From the NCBI RefSeq assembly GCF_023703415.1, contig NZ_JAGMTU010000001.1, positions 620,001-684,000 on the forward strand: a stretch of DNA of 64,000 nt, in the 5' to 3' direction. Source of the stretch: Microbacterium sp. USTB-Y (GTDB lineage Bacteria > Actinomycetota > Actinomycetes > Actinomycetales > Microbacteriaceae). The notes under the pieces were generated by a model. The model did not search any database, was not told where the DNA came from, and saw only the letters and a list, made by a program, of their open reading frames with translations. Below are positions 31,836 through 38,657 of this stretch, piece by piece. Numbering within the stretch: position 1 is the stretch's first letter; every line of letters starts with the position of its first letter. The position numbers and the translations under genes are program-made.

Positions 31836-33557
31836 CTAGCTCACAACGATGGGCGCGAAGGACTCCCCCACGCCGGGATCCGGAAGCTTGTAGATGGCTG
31901 CGGCTGCGGCTTCCAGCGGCGTCACGTCGAACTCGGGGTTGGTGGCGGGCGCACCGAACAGGACAGCGCCCGCGGAGAGGCGTCGCACGGCCCCCGCTGC
32001 GGCGGTGTCGAGCGGTTCCTGTGCCCAGTGCAGGGTGGTGCCGTGCTTGAGGCCGTTGATGAGCTTGGTGGTTCCGACCTTCTTCTCAGCGAACCGGAGC
32101 ATGGTCACCTGGGGGCGGGGCCGCGCCTGGCGGTTGAGCTGCTGGATGATCTCCTTCTCCTGCGGGCTGTCGTCGTGGATGATCGGGAGCCGGGTCTGCT
32201 TCCAGAGTCGCCAGAGCACGCCGGGCATCCCGGCGTTGCCTTCCTGGTGGTGCACGAGCTTGAATGCGACGCGCGGTGGCGCGGCTTCGGTGTCGCCGTC
32301 CATGACCCACGCAGTGCGCGCGAGGTCGCCGCCCTCGTCGGCCATGTACCAGGCGATGGCGACGGAGGTCCACAGGCCGGACGGGTGCACGGCGAACGCG
32401 AGTGCGAGCGGCGTCACGCCTTCCGGGACCGCGCCAGGCTGGAGAGTCGCGGCCCACTCGGGGCCGAGCACGACATCGTTGCCGGCCGCGCGGCCGAAGT
32501 GGCCCAGGTACTCCATGCCGAATCGCTGGGGGCCGAGGATGGGGAAGTTCTTCGCGATCTTGGCCATGTTGGTGAGGCCGTCGAGGCCAGGGTGCAGCGC
32601 CTCGATGATGGCGCGTGCTTGGTCCCATGTCTGAATGTCTGCGTCCTCGATGTCGTCGGGGACGCCGAAGCGGATCCGACCCGCGGTGGGGTCGTGGAGC
32701 GTGGCCCAGAAGTGGGAGCCGTCGCGGTACTTGCCGCCCGTTCCGGCGTAGATGAGCTGCGCTCCCGGGCGGGTGTCGAAGGACGGGACGACGGCGCCCA
32801 CGATGTCATCCCACATTTCTGGTTCGGCCTCGCCGCCCTCATCGAGCACGAGCGTGTCGTACGCACCGGAGCGCACGTCGTCGCCGTTCGGGGAGAGGAT
32901 GGCGAGCTTGGATCCGTTCGCGAACTCGACGCCGAGGGATCCGTTCGACTCCATGAGCTTGATCCCGATGACCTTCTCGCGGTGCGGCTTGTCGCGCCAC
33001 TTGCGGGTGATGGGGTCGCGCACGTCGAGCTTGAATCGCTCCCCCGCTTTCTTCGCGGTGGTGAGCATCGTGTACCCGGCCATGTAGACGGCGCGCATCC
33101 AGCACCGCCCGAGGAGGATGCACCACAGCGTCGTGGTCTTCGCGCTGCGTCGCGGCTCCAGCACGGCGTTGAGGAACGAGCCCGCGCCGTCCTGGTCGTC
33201 CGGGCCGTCCTCCACGATCGCGCCGACGCCGATGACATCGACCGTGCGGAGCATCTGCGGCTGGAGGTTCGCGAGGAGCCCGCCCGCGACGATGCGGGAC
33301 GGCACGATTTCGTTGATGATCCACGCGCCCACCAGGAACTCAGCACGGGCCTGGAAGTTGCCGACGAGGGCCGACTCGTCTAGCGGGCGTCGGCCCTCAT
33401 CGCGCTTCTCATCCCACGCGGCGGCATCGAGGAGCGGGTGATCGCGCACCGCTTCCGGAAGCTGCTCCCCGGCCCAGTCCAGGGGGGGGATTTCGCTAGC
33501 GGAGGCGGCAGTTGTCGCGGCCTCACTCAAAGAGTCGATGTCGGTCAGAGTCGCCAT
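31836..33557 (-). CDS. terL: Terminase large subunit
   Basis: The 573-residue protein has a deviant Walker A (RRSAKTT, residues 136-142) and Walker B with catalytic Glu240 (YDTLVLDEGGEAE). A C-terminal nuclease-like part follows with acidic residues (AWVMDGDTEAAPP). It packages DNA into the capsid. ATG 33557 is taken; an in-frame extension of 79 residues overlaps the HNH gene and is rejected. It overlaps the HNH gene by 13 bases. Confidence 0.93.
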   Translation of the reverse strand: MATLTDIDSLSEAATTAASASEIPPLDWAGEQLPEAVRDHPLLDAAAWDEKRDEGRRPLDESALVGNFQARAEFLVGAWIINEIVPSRIVAGGLLANLQPQMLRTVDVIGVGAIVEDGPDDQDGAGSFLNAVLEPRRSAKTTTLWCILLGRCWMRAVYMAGYTMLTTAKKAGERFKLDVRDPITRKWRDKPHREKVIGIKLMESNGSLGVEFANGSKLAILSPNGDDVRSGAYDTLVLDEGGEAEPEMWDDIVGAVVPSFDTRPGAQLIYAGTGGKYRDGSHFWATLHDPTAGRIRFGVPDDIEDADIQTWDQARAIIEALHPGLDGLTNMAKIAKNFPILGPQRFGMEYLGHFGRAAGNDVVLGPEWAATLQPGAVPEGVTPLALAFAVHPSGLWTSVAIAWYMADEGGDLARTAWVMDGDTEAAPPRVAFKLVHHQEGNAGMPGVLWRLWKQTRLPIIHDDSPQEKEIIQQLNRQARPRPQVTMLRFAEKKVGTTKLINGLKHGTTLHWAQEPLDTAAAGAVRRLSAGAVLFGAPATNPEFDVTPLEAAAAAIYKLPDPGVGESFAPIVVS

Positions 33558-33865
33558 GTTGTCGCGTTCTTGGTCGGGATGGTTGGTGTGTGTCGTGCGT
33601 TGGTGATGGCCGCGCCGAGCTTGGCCCCGGCCGCTCGGTTGCCGACGCATGCACCGGTCTTGTGTCGGTGCTCGGGTGCAAGGTCGGACAGCGCGGAGCC
33701 GAGCGCGCCGGGCAGGTGCCCGACGTCGAACGGCTGGCCGGGTGCGATGGCACCGCGGCAGCGCCAGCACGAGACAGCCCGCCCGGCGCGCCACGCGGAG
33801 CGCACGCGCTCACGGATGATGCGTGCGTTGCGCCGGTACTCGGGTGTCTGGTGCTTGGCGCTCAC
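33545..33865 (-). CDS. HNH endonuclease
   Basis: The 106-residue protein has a zinc-type pair CWRC (residues 33-36), the histidine motif FDVGHLPG (46-53) and EHRHKTGACVGN (65-76), the order seen in phage HNH nucleases. Such enzymes next to terminases assist DNA packaging in HK97-like phages. It starts at a GTG overlapping the preceding stop (GTGA). Confidence 0.88.
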   Translation of the reverse strand: MSAKHQTPEYRRNARIIRERVRSAWRAGRAVSCWRCRGAIAPGQPFDVGHLPGALGSALSDLAPEHRHKTGACVGNRAAGAKLGAAITNARHTPTIPTKNATTWRL

Positions 33866-34149
33866 GGGTGCTGGTTCTTCCCGACGTTCGCGGCGTGGAT
33901 GGCGAGGGCGTCGGCACCGGCGCTGATGAACGCTGCGCAGGCGTCGAGGTAGGACGGGCCGTCCTCGATGAGTTGGCATCGTGCGCCGTCGAGTGTGGCG
34001 GTGATGGACGAGAGCGCCCGTGTGGTGCTGACCATGCGCAGGCGGATCGCTTCAACCTGAAGTTCGTGAGCGGATCCGATCAGCGTCGTGAGCCTGTTGA
34101 GGTAGGCGGTCGTGAGGATGCGGTCTCGCTTGGTGGCGGTGGTGGTCAT
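33862..34149 (-). CDS. Small helical phage protein, possible small terminase or regulator
   Basis: The 95-residue protein starts MTTTATKRDRILTTAYLNRL and is nearly all helical. It overlaps both neighbours by 4 bases. Its place before HNH and terL is where a small terminase subunit would be expected, but no HTH is evident. I do not recognise the family. Confidence 0.6.
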   Translation of the reverse strand: MTTTATKRDRILTTAYLNRLTTLIGSAHELQVEAIRLRMVSTTRALSSITATLDGARCQLIEDGPSYLDACAAFISAGADALAIHAANVGKNQHP

Positions 34150-34511
34150 CGTGTGACTTCCTCGCAGATGCCGCACTGGTGCGGTCCGATGTGCTCCCAC
34201 GAGCGGACACAGAGGCAGACGTGACCGTTGCGCTGTGGGATGGCGGCGACGCACTCACCAGCGAGCGCCATCGCGACGGCATGCTGCGCTACATAGATCG
34301 CCCGCTCCCCCGCTTCCTCCGGCGTGAGCTTTCGCCTCGCGATCATGGACAGGTAGTAGCCGGATCCGGCCCAGCCGACGCCGCACGCGAACAGGATCGG
34401 CACGAGCGACCCGCCAAGGACGCCAGAGAAGAGCCCGTCGAGGAATGCGGATCCGAGGCCGAGGAGCGCACCGACAACGATGGCGAGGATGCTGGTGTGG
34501 AGAAGTCTCAT
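34146..34511 (-). CDS. Membrane protein with Cys-rich C-terminus
   Basis: The 121-residue protein has two hydrophobic segments (about 5-28 and 32-55) followed by a helical stretch and a C-terminal cysteine/histidine cluster (HVCLCVRSWEHIGPHQCGIC). The start is one base after the preceding stop (TGACATG); the stop overlaps the next start. An early lytic or exclusion function is possible; unknown family. Confidence 0.6.
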   Translation of the reverse strand: MRLLHTSILAIVVGALLGLGSAFLDGLFSGVLGGSLVPILFACGVGWAGSGYYLSMIARRKLTPEEAGERAIYVAQHAVAMALAGECVAAIPQRNGHVCLCVRSWEHIGPHQCGICEEVTR

Positions 34512-34512
34512 G

Positions 34513-34671
34513 TCAGGTGTTGTCTTTCGGTTCGTAGGCGGGTCCGTACTCGGCGAGGAGTGCTCGGATTTCAGCGCGGTTGAGGCGGCGAGGTTCGCTC
34601 TTCTCTTGGCGTCCGTCGTCCCTGTGGTGCCCGCATTGGCACCAGCCCGAGGGCGTAGGTACGTGGTCCAT
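34513..34671 (-). CDS. Small phage protein, first gene of the lytic operon
   Basis: The 52-residue protein (start MDHVPTPSGWCQCGHHRDD) has a CxC-HH metal-site-like cluster and a helical C-terminus (LNRAEIRALLAEYGPAY). An AGGA ribosome site lies 4-5 bases before the ATG. It is the first gene after the control region and the long hairpin. Function unknown. Confidence 0.6.
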   Translation of the reverse strand: MDHVPTPSGWCQCGHHRDDGRQEKSEPRRLNRAEIRALLAEYGPAYEPKDNT

Positions 34672-34702
34672 CGGTCCTGCTCTTTGGTGAAGTTCTGGGA
34701 GT

Positions 34703-34760
34703 GGCTTGACCCTGAGAGATCTCCCCGATGCGTGGGGTGTCTCTCAGAGGGGTTCAAGCC
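34703..34760 (-). promoter_or_regulatory. Long imperfect hairpin in the lytic-operon leader
   Basis: GGCTTGA-CCC and TGAGAGA on the left pair with TCTCTCAG and GGGTTCAAGCC on the right; an inner CCCC/GGGG closes the loop. The two arms differ only by small bulges. It ends about 31 bases before the first lytic gene. No U-run follows on either strand, so a simple terminator is unlikely; attenuation, antitermination or packaging are options. Confidence 0.6.
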
Positions 34761-35052
34761 GATGGGGTCTTGCTCTTCGGAGCCAGCCCGGTCGTTACAT
34801 GACGCCGGGCTGTTGAGGCCCGGCCAGTGCCGGTATGTGCAGTCAGGATGAGTTCGGGGGTGCGCGCCGGGGCCTGCCTTTAGTCGCGCTCCTGCTGCTC
34901 GCGGTCCTACGTGGTGACGGGCTACAGGCTTCCCGGGTCTCGCCCCGTTCCCCCGGGGTCGTGTGGTGCGTCCTAGCCGCGTATGTGGTTATCCCCTTGC
35001 GGGGTCCGTGATGAGTCCCGGATGCGGTTCGTGATTCGCCTGAATCGGTTCT

Positions 35053-35150
35053 GATGCATGTCGATCACATTCGTGCATTGCGATGCATGCGAATCGGATT
35101 GATACCGGCGTGTCTTGTTTCTGATTCAAATGTCAGGCTAGGCTGACGTC
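35053..35150 (+). promoter_or_regulatory. Repressor promoter and operator-like repeats; probable leaderless start
   Basis: TTGTTT (35115-35120) and TAGGCT (35139-35144) are spaced by 18 bp, and the ATG at 35151 lies 6 bases after the -10 with no ribosome site, so the mRNA is probably leaderless. Upstream are two GATGCATG copies 29 bp apart and an imperfect palindrome at 35069-35094 (ATTCG-TGCAT / ATGCA-TG-CGAAT). They are likely operators. Confidence 0.55.
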
Positions 35151-35453
35151 ATGACCACGATCACGTTGAACGGCACCCTCGGTCTCGGCGGCACGCTGGC
35201 GCTCTACCGTCAGATGGCAGGCCTGGACCAGGTGCAGATGGGTAAGCGCGTCGGCGCATCGCGTCCGACGATCAGCGCATGGGAGCGGGGCACCCGCGAA
35301 CCGAACTTCTCGCAGGTCGTCGCCTGGGCGCGCATCACCGGCCAGCCCCTCCAGCCGCTCGTTGACGCCGTGGGGGTTAACGACGAAAGCCCCGCCGAAG
35401 CGGGGCTTTCTGGTGTGGTGCGCCTGGAGGGACTCGAACCCCCAACCTTCTGA
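35151..35453 (+). CDS. Cro/CI-like HTH repressor, prophage (truncated) form
   Basis: The 100-residue protein carries an HTH_3 domain (about 13-70; GKRVGASRPTISAWERGT). The last 25 or so residues are encoded by the hairpin at 35385-35410 and the att core. The TGA stop uses the last two core bases (35451-35452) and one host base. In the excised phage this codon is TGG and the frame continues through 19085-19232, giving 149 residues and ending in a GTGA overlap with the 19229 gene. The gene probably controls lysogeny. See findings. Confidence 0.8.
   Translation: MTTITLNGTLGLGGTLALYRQMAGLDQVQMGKRVGASRPTISAWERGTREPNFSQVVAWARITGQPLQPLVDAVGVNDESPAEAGLSGVVRLEGLEPPTF
35385..35410 (-). terminator. Phage-borne terminator hairpin for tRNA-Arg
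   Basis: A perfect 11-bp stem GAAAGCCCCGC / GCGGGGCTTTC has loop TTCG on the minus strand. It lies just beyond the 3' end of the restored tRNA-Arg and replaces the host hairpin moved away to 19005-19030. It is also inside the repressor frame on the plus strand. Confidence 0.75.
35418..35452 (-). repeat. attR: 35-bp core within tRNA-Arg
   Basis: This copy is identical to 19050-19084 and forms the 3' half of the intact tRNA-Arg. The base before the core is phage DNA and the bases after it are host DNA. Confidence 0.95.
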
Positions 35454-35491
35454 TCCGTAGTCAGATGCTCTATCCATTGAGCTACAGGCGC
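35419..35491 (-). tRNA. tRNA-Arg(ACG)
   Basis: The minus strand folds as a full 73-nt cloverleaf: acceptor GCGCCTG/CAGGCGC, D arm GCTC/GAGC, anticodon loop CTACGGA with anticodon ACG, and T loop TTCGAGT. It is the integration target. The CCA that follows the discriminator (35418-35416 on the minus strand) comes from phage DNA; the host side now at attL has CAC instead, so the host gene lacked an encoded CCA. Confidence 0.97.
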
Positions 35492-35605
35492 ATCCGGTCT
35501 TTCACAAGACCGCCCGCTCTCGCGGGCCTCGTCAACAATACCCCAGACGCGGGCCGGAACGCGAATCGAGCGCCCCCCGAGCGGATCGCCCGGGCGTGGC
35601 GCACC

Positions 35606-36247
35606 TCAGCGCAGCTGCTTGGCGGCGCGCTTCTCCTCGCGCTCCGCCGCCTTCGCGGCGGCCTTGCCCGCCTTCTCCACCGCCTTGTCGGCCTTCTCGC
35701 GGTTCTTCTTCCTGGCGCGCTGATCCGACGCCAGCGCCTGCAGGTCGACCAGGCGCAGGGCCTGCATCCGCGCCTCGCGCATGGTCTCGTAGTCGGGATC
35801 CTCGTCCGGACGCATCGCCTCGACCGAGAGCCTGCTCTGCAGGTTGCCCGCCACGTCGCTCCACGCCGCGGCGCGCGCCGCCTCGACCAGGAACCGCAGC
35901 GCCTCGGGATCGTCGGCCATCTCGCGCAGCCGGTCGGCCACGGCGGAGGACTGCTTGGCCCGCTTCTTCAGATTGCGCACGTCGCGATCGCGATAGTCGT
36001 GGGTGCCGTGGGGATCCGAGTACCGGCCATGAGCGCGCTTGCGCATCGTGTTGGCGAGGTCGGCCGCCTCCTCCGCCTCGGTCGCGAGGGCGAGCAGCGC
36101 CTCGTGCGCGTCGTTCATGTACTTGGCGACGTCGAACGAGCCGCCCTGAGCGATCGTGCCCACGAGGATGTGGTTCTTGACGGTCAGACGGGCGGCGGAC
36201 GTGGCGATCGCCACGCCCTCGGCGATGGCGTCAGCGCTCTTTCCCAC
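35606..36247 (-). CDS. Hypothetical helical, highly charged protein
   Basis: The 213-residue protein is rich in Ala, Glu, Lys and Arg and ends in a lysine-rich coiled-coil-like tail (ADKAVEKAGKAAAKAAEREE). The GTG at 36247 has a GGAGGAGG site upstream and is preferred over an earlier in-frame ATG. I do not recognise the family. It is divergent from the SDR gene and lies just outside the prophage. Confidence 0.65.
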   Translation of the reverse strand: MGKSADAIAEGVAIATSAARLTVKNHILVGTIAQGGSFDVAKYMNDAHEALLALATEAEEAADLANTMRKRAHGRYSDPHGTHDYRDRDVRNLKKRAKQSSAVADRLREMADDPEALRFLVEAARAAAWSDVAGNLQSRLSVEAMRPDEDPDYETMREARMQALRLVDLQALASDQRARKKNREKADKAVEKAGKAAAKAAEREEKRAAKQLR

Positions 36248-36382
36248 TCCGACCTCCTCCTCCCTTCGAGCGTACCGGTTCCCGTTCCGCAAGAGCAGGG
36301 CCATGGGGCAGGATGGGAGCAGTGTTGCGCCCACCCGACGCATGCGACGACGCAGGCGAGGGCGCAGCCCGTAGGAGGAGCG

Positions 36383-37234
36383 TTGCCCGTTCTCGACCCA
36401 TCAGGCCGCAGCGGTGCGATCACCGGCGCTGCCAACGGCATCGGCGCCGAAGTCGCGCGCGCGCTCGCGCGCCGCGGCGCCCGTCTCGCGCTCATCGACC
36501 GCGACCGCGCGGGCCTGCAGCAACTTGCCGACGAACTGCGCACGACCGGGGCCGACGTGTCGGTGCACCCGCTCGATCTGCGCGACGACGACGCGGTGGC
36601 CGCCGCGGGCGCGGAGATCGAGGCGGCGCACCCCGAACTGCAGACGCTCGTCACCTGCGCCGGGTCCTCGATGCTCGGATCCCTCGACCAGCTCACGATG
36701 GAGGAGATGCGCTGGCTGATGGACATCAACCTCTGGGGCACGGTGTCGATCACCAAGGCGCTCCTGCCGTCGTTGCGGCGCGCACCGGCGGCGCACGTCA
36801 CCCACATCGCGAGCATCTACGCGCTCGCCTCCCCGGGCGGGCGGATCCCGTACGCGATGTCGAAGTTCGCCGTGCGCGCCTTCTCCGAGGCGCTCATGCA
36901 CGAGCTCGAGGGCTCGTCGGTCACGGTGGGCGCCGTCTATCCCGCCGGCGTCCGCACCGGCATCATCCTGCACGGACGCTACGCGGCCGCGATCGATCCG
37001 GGGGTGGCCGGCCGCGCCGCCGCCGCCCAGGCATCGATGTACCACATGGAGCCCGCCGAGGCGGCCGAGCGCATCGTCCGCGCGACCCTGCAGCGCCGTC
37101 CGCGCACCCTGATCGGGCGGGAGACCCGCCTGGTCGACGCCCTGGTGCGGCTGGCTCCGGTGCGCTACTGGGGTCCGATGCGGAACCCGCTGCGCGAGGC
37201 GATCGACACCACCACCCCGATGTCGCCCCGCTGA
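36383..37234 (+). CDS. SDR family oxidoreductase
   Basis: The 283-residue protein has the cofactor motif TGAANGIG (near residue 13), the NAG-like CAGSS, and the catalytic Tyr and Lys in YAMSK. It starts at a TTG with GTAGGAGGAG just upstream; the much longer open frame reaching into the tRNA region is spurious. A C-terminal extension (RRPRTLIGRETRLVDALVRLAPV) is typical of SDRs acting on lipids or long substrates. Substrate unknown. Confidence 0.85.
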   Translation: MPVLDPSGRSGAITGAANGIGAEVARALARRGARLALIDRDRAGLQQLADELRTTGADVSVHPLDLRDDDAVAAAGAEIEAAHPELQTLVTCAGSSMLGSLDQLTMEEMRWLMDINLWGTVSITKALLPSLRRAPAAHVTHIASIYALASPGGRIPYAMSKFAVRAFSEALMHELEGSSVTVGAVYPAGVRTGIILHGRYAAAIDPGVAGRAAAAQASMYHMEPAEAAERIVRATLQRRPRTLIGRETRLVDALVRLAPVRYWGPMRNPLREAIDTTTPMSPR

Positions 37235-37244
37235 CCGGACGCGC

Positions 37245-38009
37245 TCATTCCCCGGCGACGGGGACGCCGTCCGCCGGGGAGATGTCGCGCACGGCGACGA
37301 CCTCGTCGCCGGAGGTGCGCTCACGCCCTGCGGCCGCCCGCTCGCGGATCGCGGTGGTCTCCCTGTCGTACTCGACGAGCTTGCGCAGCGCGTTCGCGGT
37401 GCCCGCCCGCAGGTGACGCTGGACGCGCAGGCGCAGGGTGGCCGTGTCCCGCGCCGCGAACGACTCGAAGATGCGCGCATGGTCCTCGGCCATCGCCAGG
37501 AGGTCGTCATGCTCCCGGAACAGCAGCAGGAGCCGCCCGCGCATCATCCCGAGGATCTCGTTGACCGTCGCGTTCTCGGCGAGCTCGGCCATGATCAGGT
37601 GGAACTCCGCCCCCGCCGTGTGCGCCGCCGCAGCGTCGCCGATGCCCGCGGCCGCGAACTCGCGGTCCAGCGCCGCCTCGACCTTGGCCAGGCCGTCGGA
37701 ATCGTGACGCAGGGCGGCGATCTCGAACACGAGCACCTCGAGCACGTCCCGCACCTGCGCGATGTCGCGCACATCCGCTTCGGTGAACTGCCGCACCACC
37801 GCCCACGATCGCGGACGGGCGGTGAGCAGTCCTTCGCTGAGCAGCTGGCGGATCGCCTCCCGCACCGGCAGCCGGCTCACCGCGAGCTCATCGGCGATGT
37901 CGCGCTCGATCAGGCGATCGCCGGAGCGGCGCTGCCCCGACAGGATCGAGTCGCGCAGCAGTCGCACCACCCTCGCCGATTCCAGTTCGACGCTCGCCGC
38001 GTTCCCCAT
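37245..38009 (-). CDS. GntR family regulator, FCD domain
   Basis: The 254-residue protein has a winged helix (about 10-75; ERDIADELAVSRLPVREAIR) and an FCD ligand domain with metal-binding-type histidines (FHLIMAEL, DHARIF, RHLRAG). It converges with the SDR gene (10 bp gap). ATG 38009 is taken. It may control the SDR or the gluconate genes; effector probably a carboxylic acid (family knowledge). Confidence 0.88.
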   Translation of the reverse strand: MGNAASVELESARVVRLLRDSILSGQRRSGDRLIERDIADELAVSRLPVREAIRQLLSEGLLTARPRSWAVVRQFTEADVRDIAQVRDVLEVLVFEIAALRHDSDGLAKVEAALDREFAAAGIGDAAAAHTAGAEFHLIMAELAENATVNEILGMMRGRLLLLFREHDDLLAMAEDHARIFESFAARDTATLRLRVQRHLRAGTANALRKLVEYDRETTAIRERAAAGRERTSGDEVVAVRDISPADGVPVAGE

Positions 38010-38068
38010 GGGGACATTGTGGCACCGTCGCCGAATGCCGCAAGGTGCCGGGCCGAGTCCGCCGAGAA

Positions 38069-38110
38069 GCAGGGGCGGGGCGCCGCGCTCCCGCGACACC
38101 CCGCCCCTGC
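38069..38110 (-). terminator. Strong hairpin terminator after gntK
   Basis: GCAGGGGCGGGG (38069-38080) pairs perfectly with CCCCGCCCCTGC (38099-38110), a 12-bp GC stem just after the gntK stop at 38113. It separates the gnt genes from the FCD regulator promoter. Confidence 0.75.
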
Positions 38111-38112
38111 GT

Positions 38113-38643
38113 TCACCGTCCGGTCGGAACGCCGTGCGAATCGAGCCAGTCCAGCACCTGCTGCACCGCCTCCTGGGCCGGCAGCGCGGCGTCGACGACG
38201 AAGCCGGCCTCGTCGGGGCCCAGCGGTTCCAGGGTCTCCAGCTGCGAGTCCAGCAGCGAGGCCGGCATGAAGTGCCCGAGCCGGCGGCCGAGGCGCTCGG
38301 CGAGATCGTGCCGGGTGCCCTCCAGGTGCACGAACTCGACGCCGGGGAGCGCGAGGATGTCCCGGTAGCTGCGGCGCAGGGCCGAGCAGGTGACGATCCC
38401 GGACTCGCCCGCCGCGATCCGGGCCGAGATCCAGTCGCGGATCAGTGCGAGCCAGGGCCAGCGGTCGTCGTCGGTGAGCGGGATCCCCGCCTCCATCTTC
38501 GCGACGTTCGCCGCGGGGTGCAGATCGTCGCCCTCCTGCAGCGCCCAGCCCAGCCGCCCGGCCAGGAGCCCCGCGAGGGTGCTCTTGCCGGACCCGGACA
38601 CCCCCATCACCACGAGGATCCTCGATGTCGTCTTCGTCGTCAT
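38113..38643 (-). CDS. gntK: Gluconokinase
   Basis: The 176-residue protein has Walker A GVSGSGKST (about 14-22), the gluconate motif EGDDLHPAANVAKM and CSALRRSYRD, all diagnostic for GntK. It phosphorylates D-gluconate to 6-phosphogluconate using ATP in the cytoplasm. It follows gntP by 14 bases, so they form an operon. Length is normal. Confidence 0.95.
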   Translation of the reverse strand: MTTKTTSRILVVMGVSGSGKSTLAGLLAGRLGWALQEGDDLHPAANVAKMEAGIPLTDDDRWPWLALIRDWISARIAAGESGIVTCSALRRSYRDILALPGVEFVHLEGTRHDLAERLGRRLGHFMPASLLDSQLETLEPLGPDEAGFVVDAALPAQEAVQQVLDWLDSHGVPTGR

Positions 38644-38657
38644 GATCCGCTCCCCGC

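Larger units (their letters stand above)
34672..35150. promoter_or_regulatory. Prophage control region between lytic operon and repressor
   Basis: No convincing gene is present in these 479 bp. They hold a long imperfect hairpin (34703-34760), several short GC hairpins (for example CCCCTTGCGGGG near 34993), two GATGCATG repeats (35053-35060, 35082-35089) and the repressor promoter at the right end. It is the expected place for the leftward lytic promoter, operators and possibly the packaging site beside HNH and terL. None of these is proven. Confidence 0.55.
19050..35452. mobile_element. 16.4-kb tRNA-Arg-integrated siphovirus-type prophage
   Basis: The element is bounded by identical 35-bp cores at 19050-19084 and 35418-35452; the right core is the 3' end of tRNA-Arg(ACG). 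It encodes a tyrosine integrase, a repressor-like protein, HNH, large terminase, portal, protease-capsid, head-tail and tail genes, a short tape measure, endolysin and holin-like proteins. Frames are intact, so it may be inducible. No helicase, polymerase, primase or recombination gene is visible. Its size and the protease-capsid fusion recall the very small actinobacteriophages of Microbacterium and Arthrobacter (about 15-18 kb); relationship is inferred, not tested. Confidence 0.95.

Noticed and set aside
34480..34851. Plus-strand gene in the prophage control region
   Set aside because: It is antisense to two lytic genes, has no ribosome site and crosses the hairpin; composition is not coding-like.
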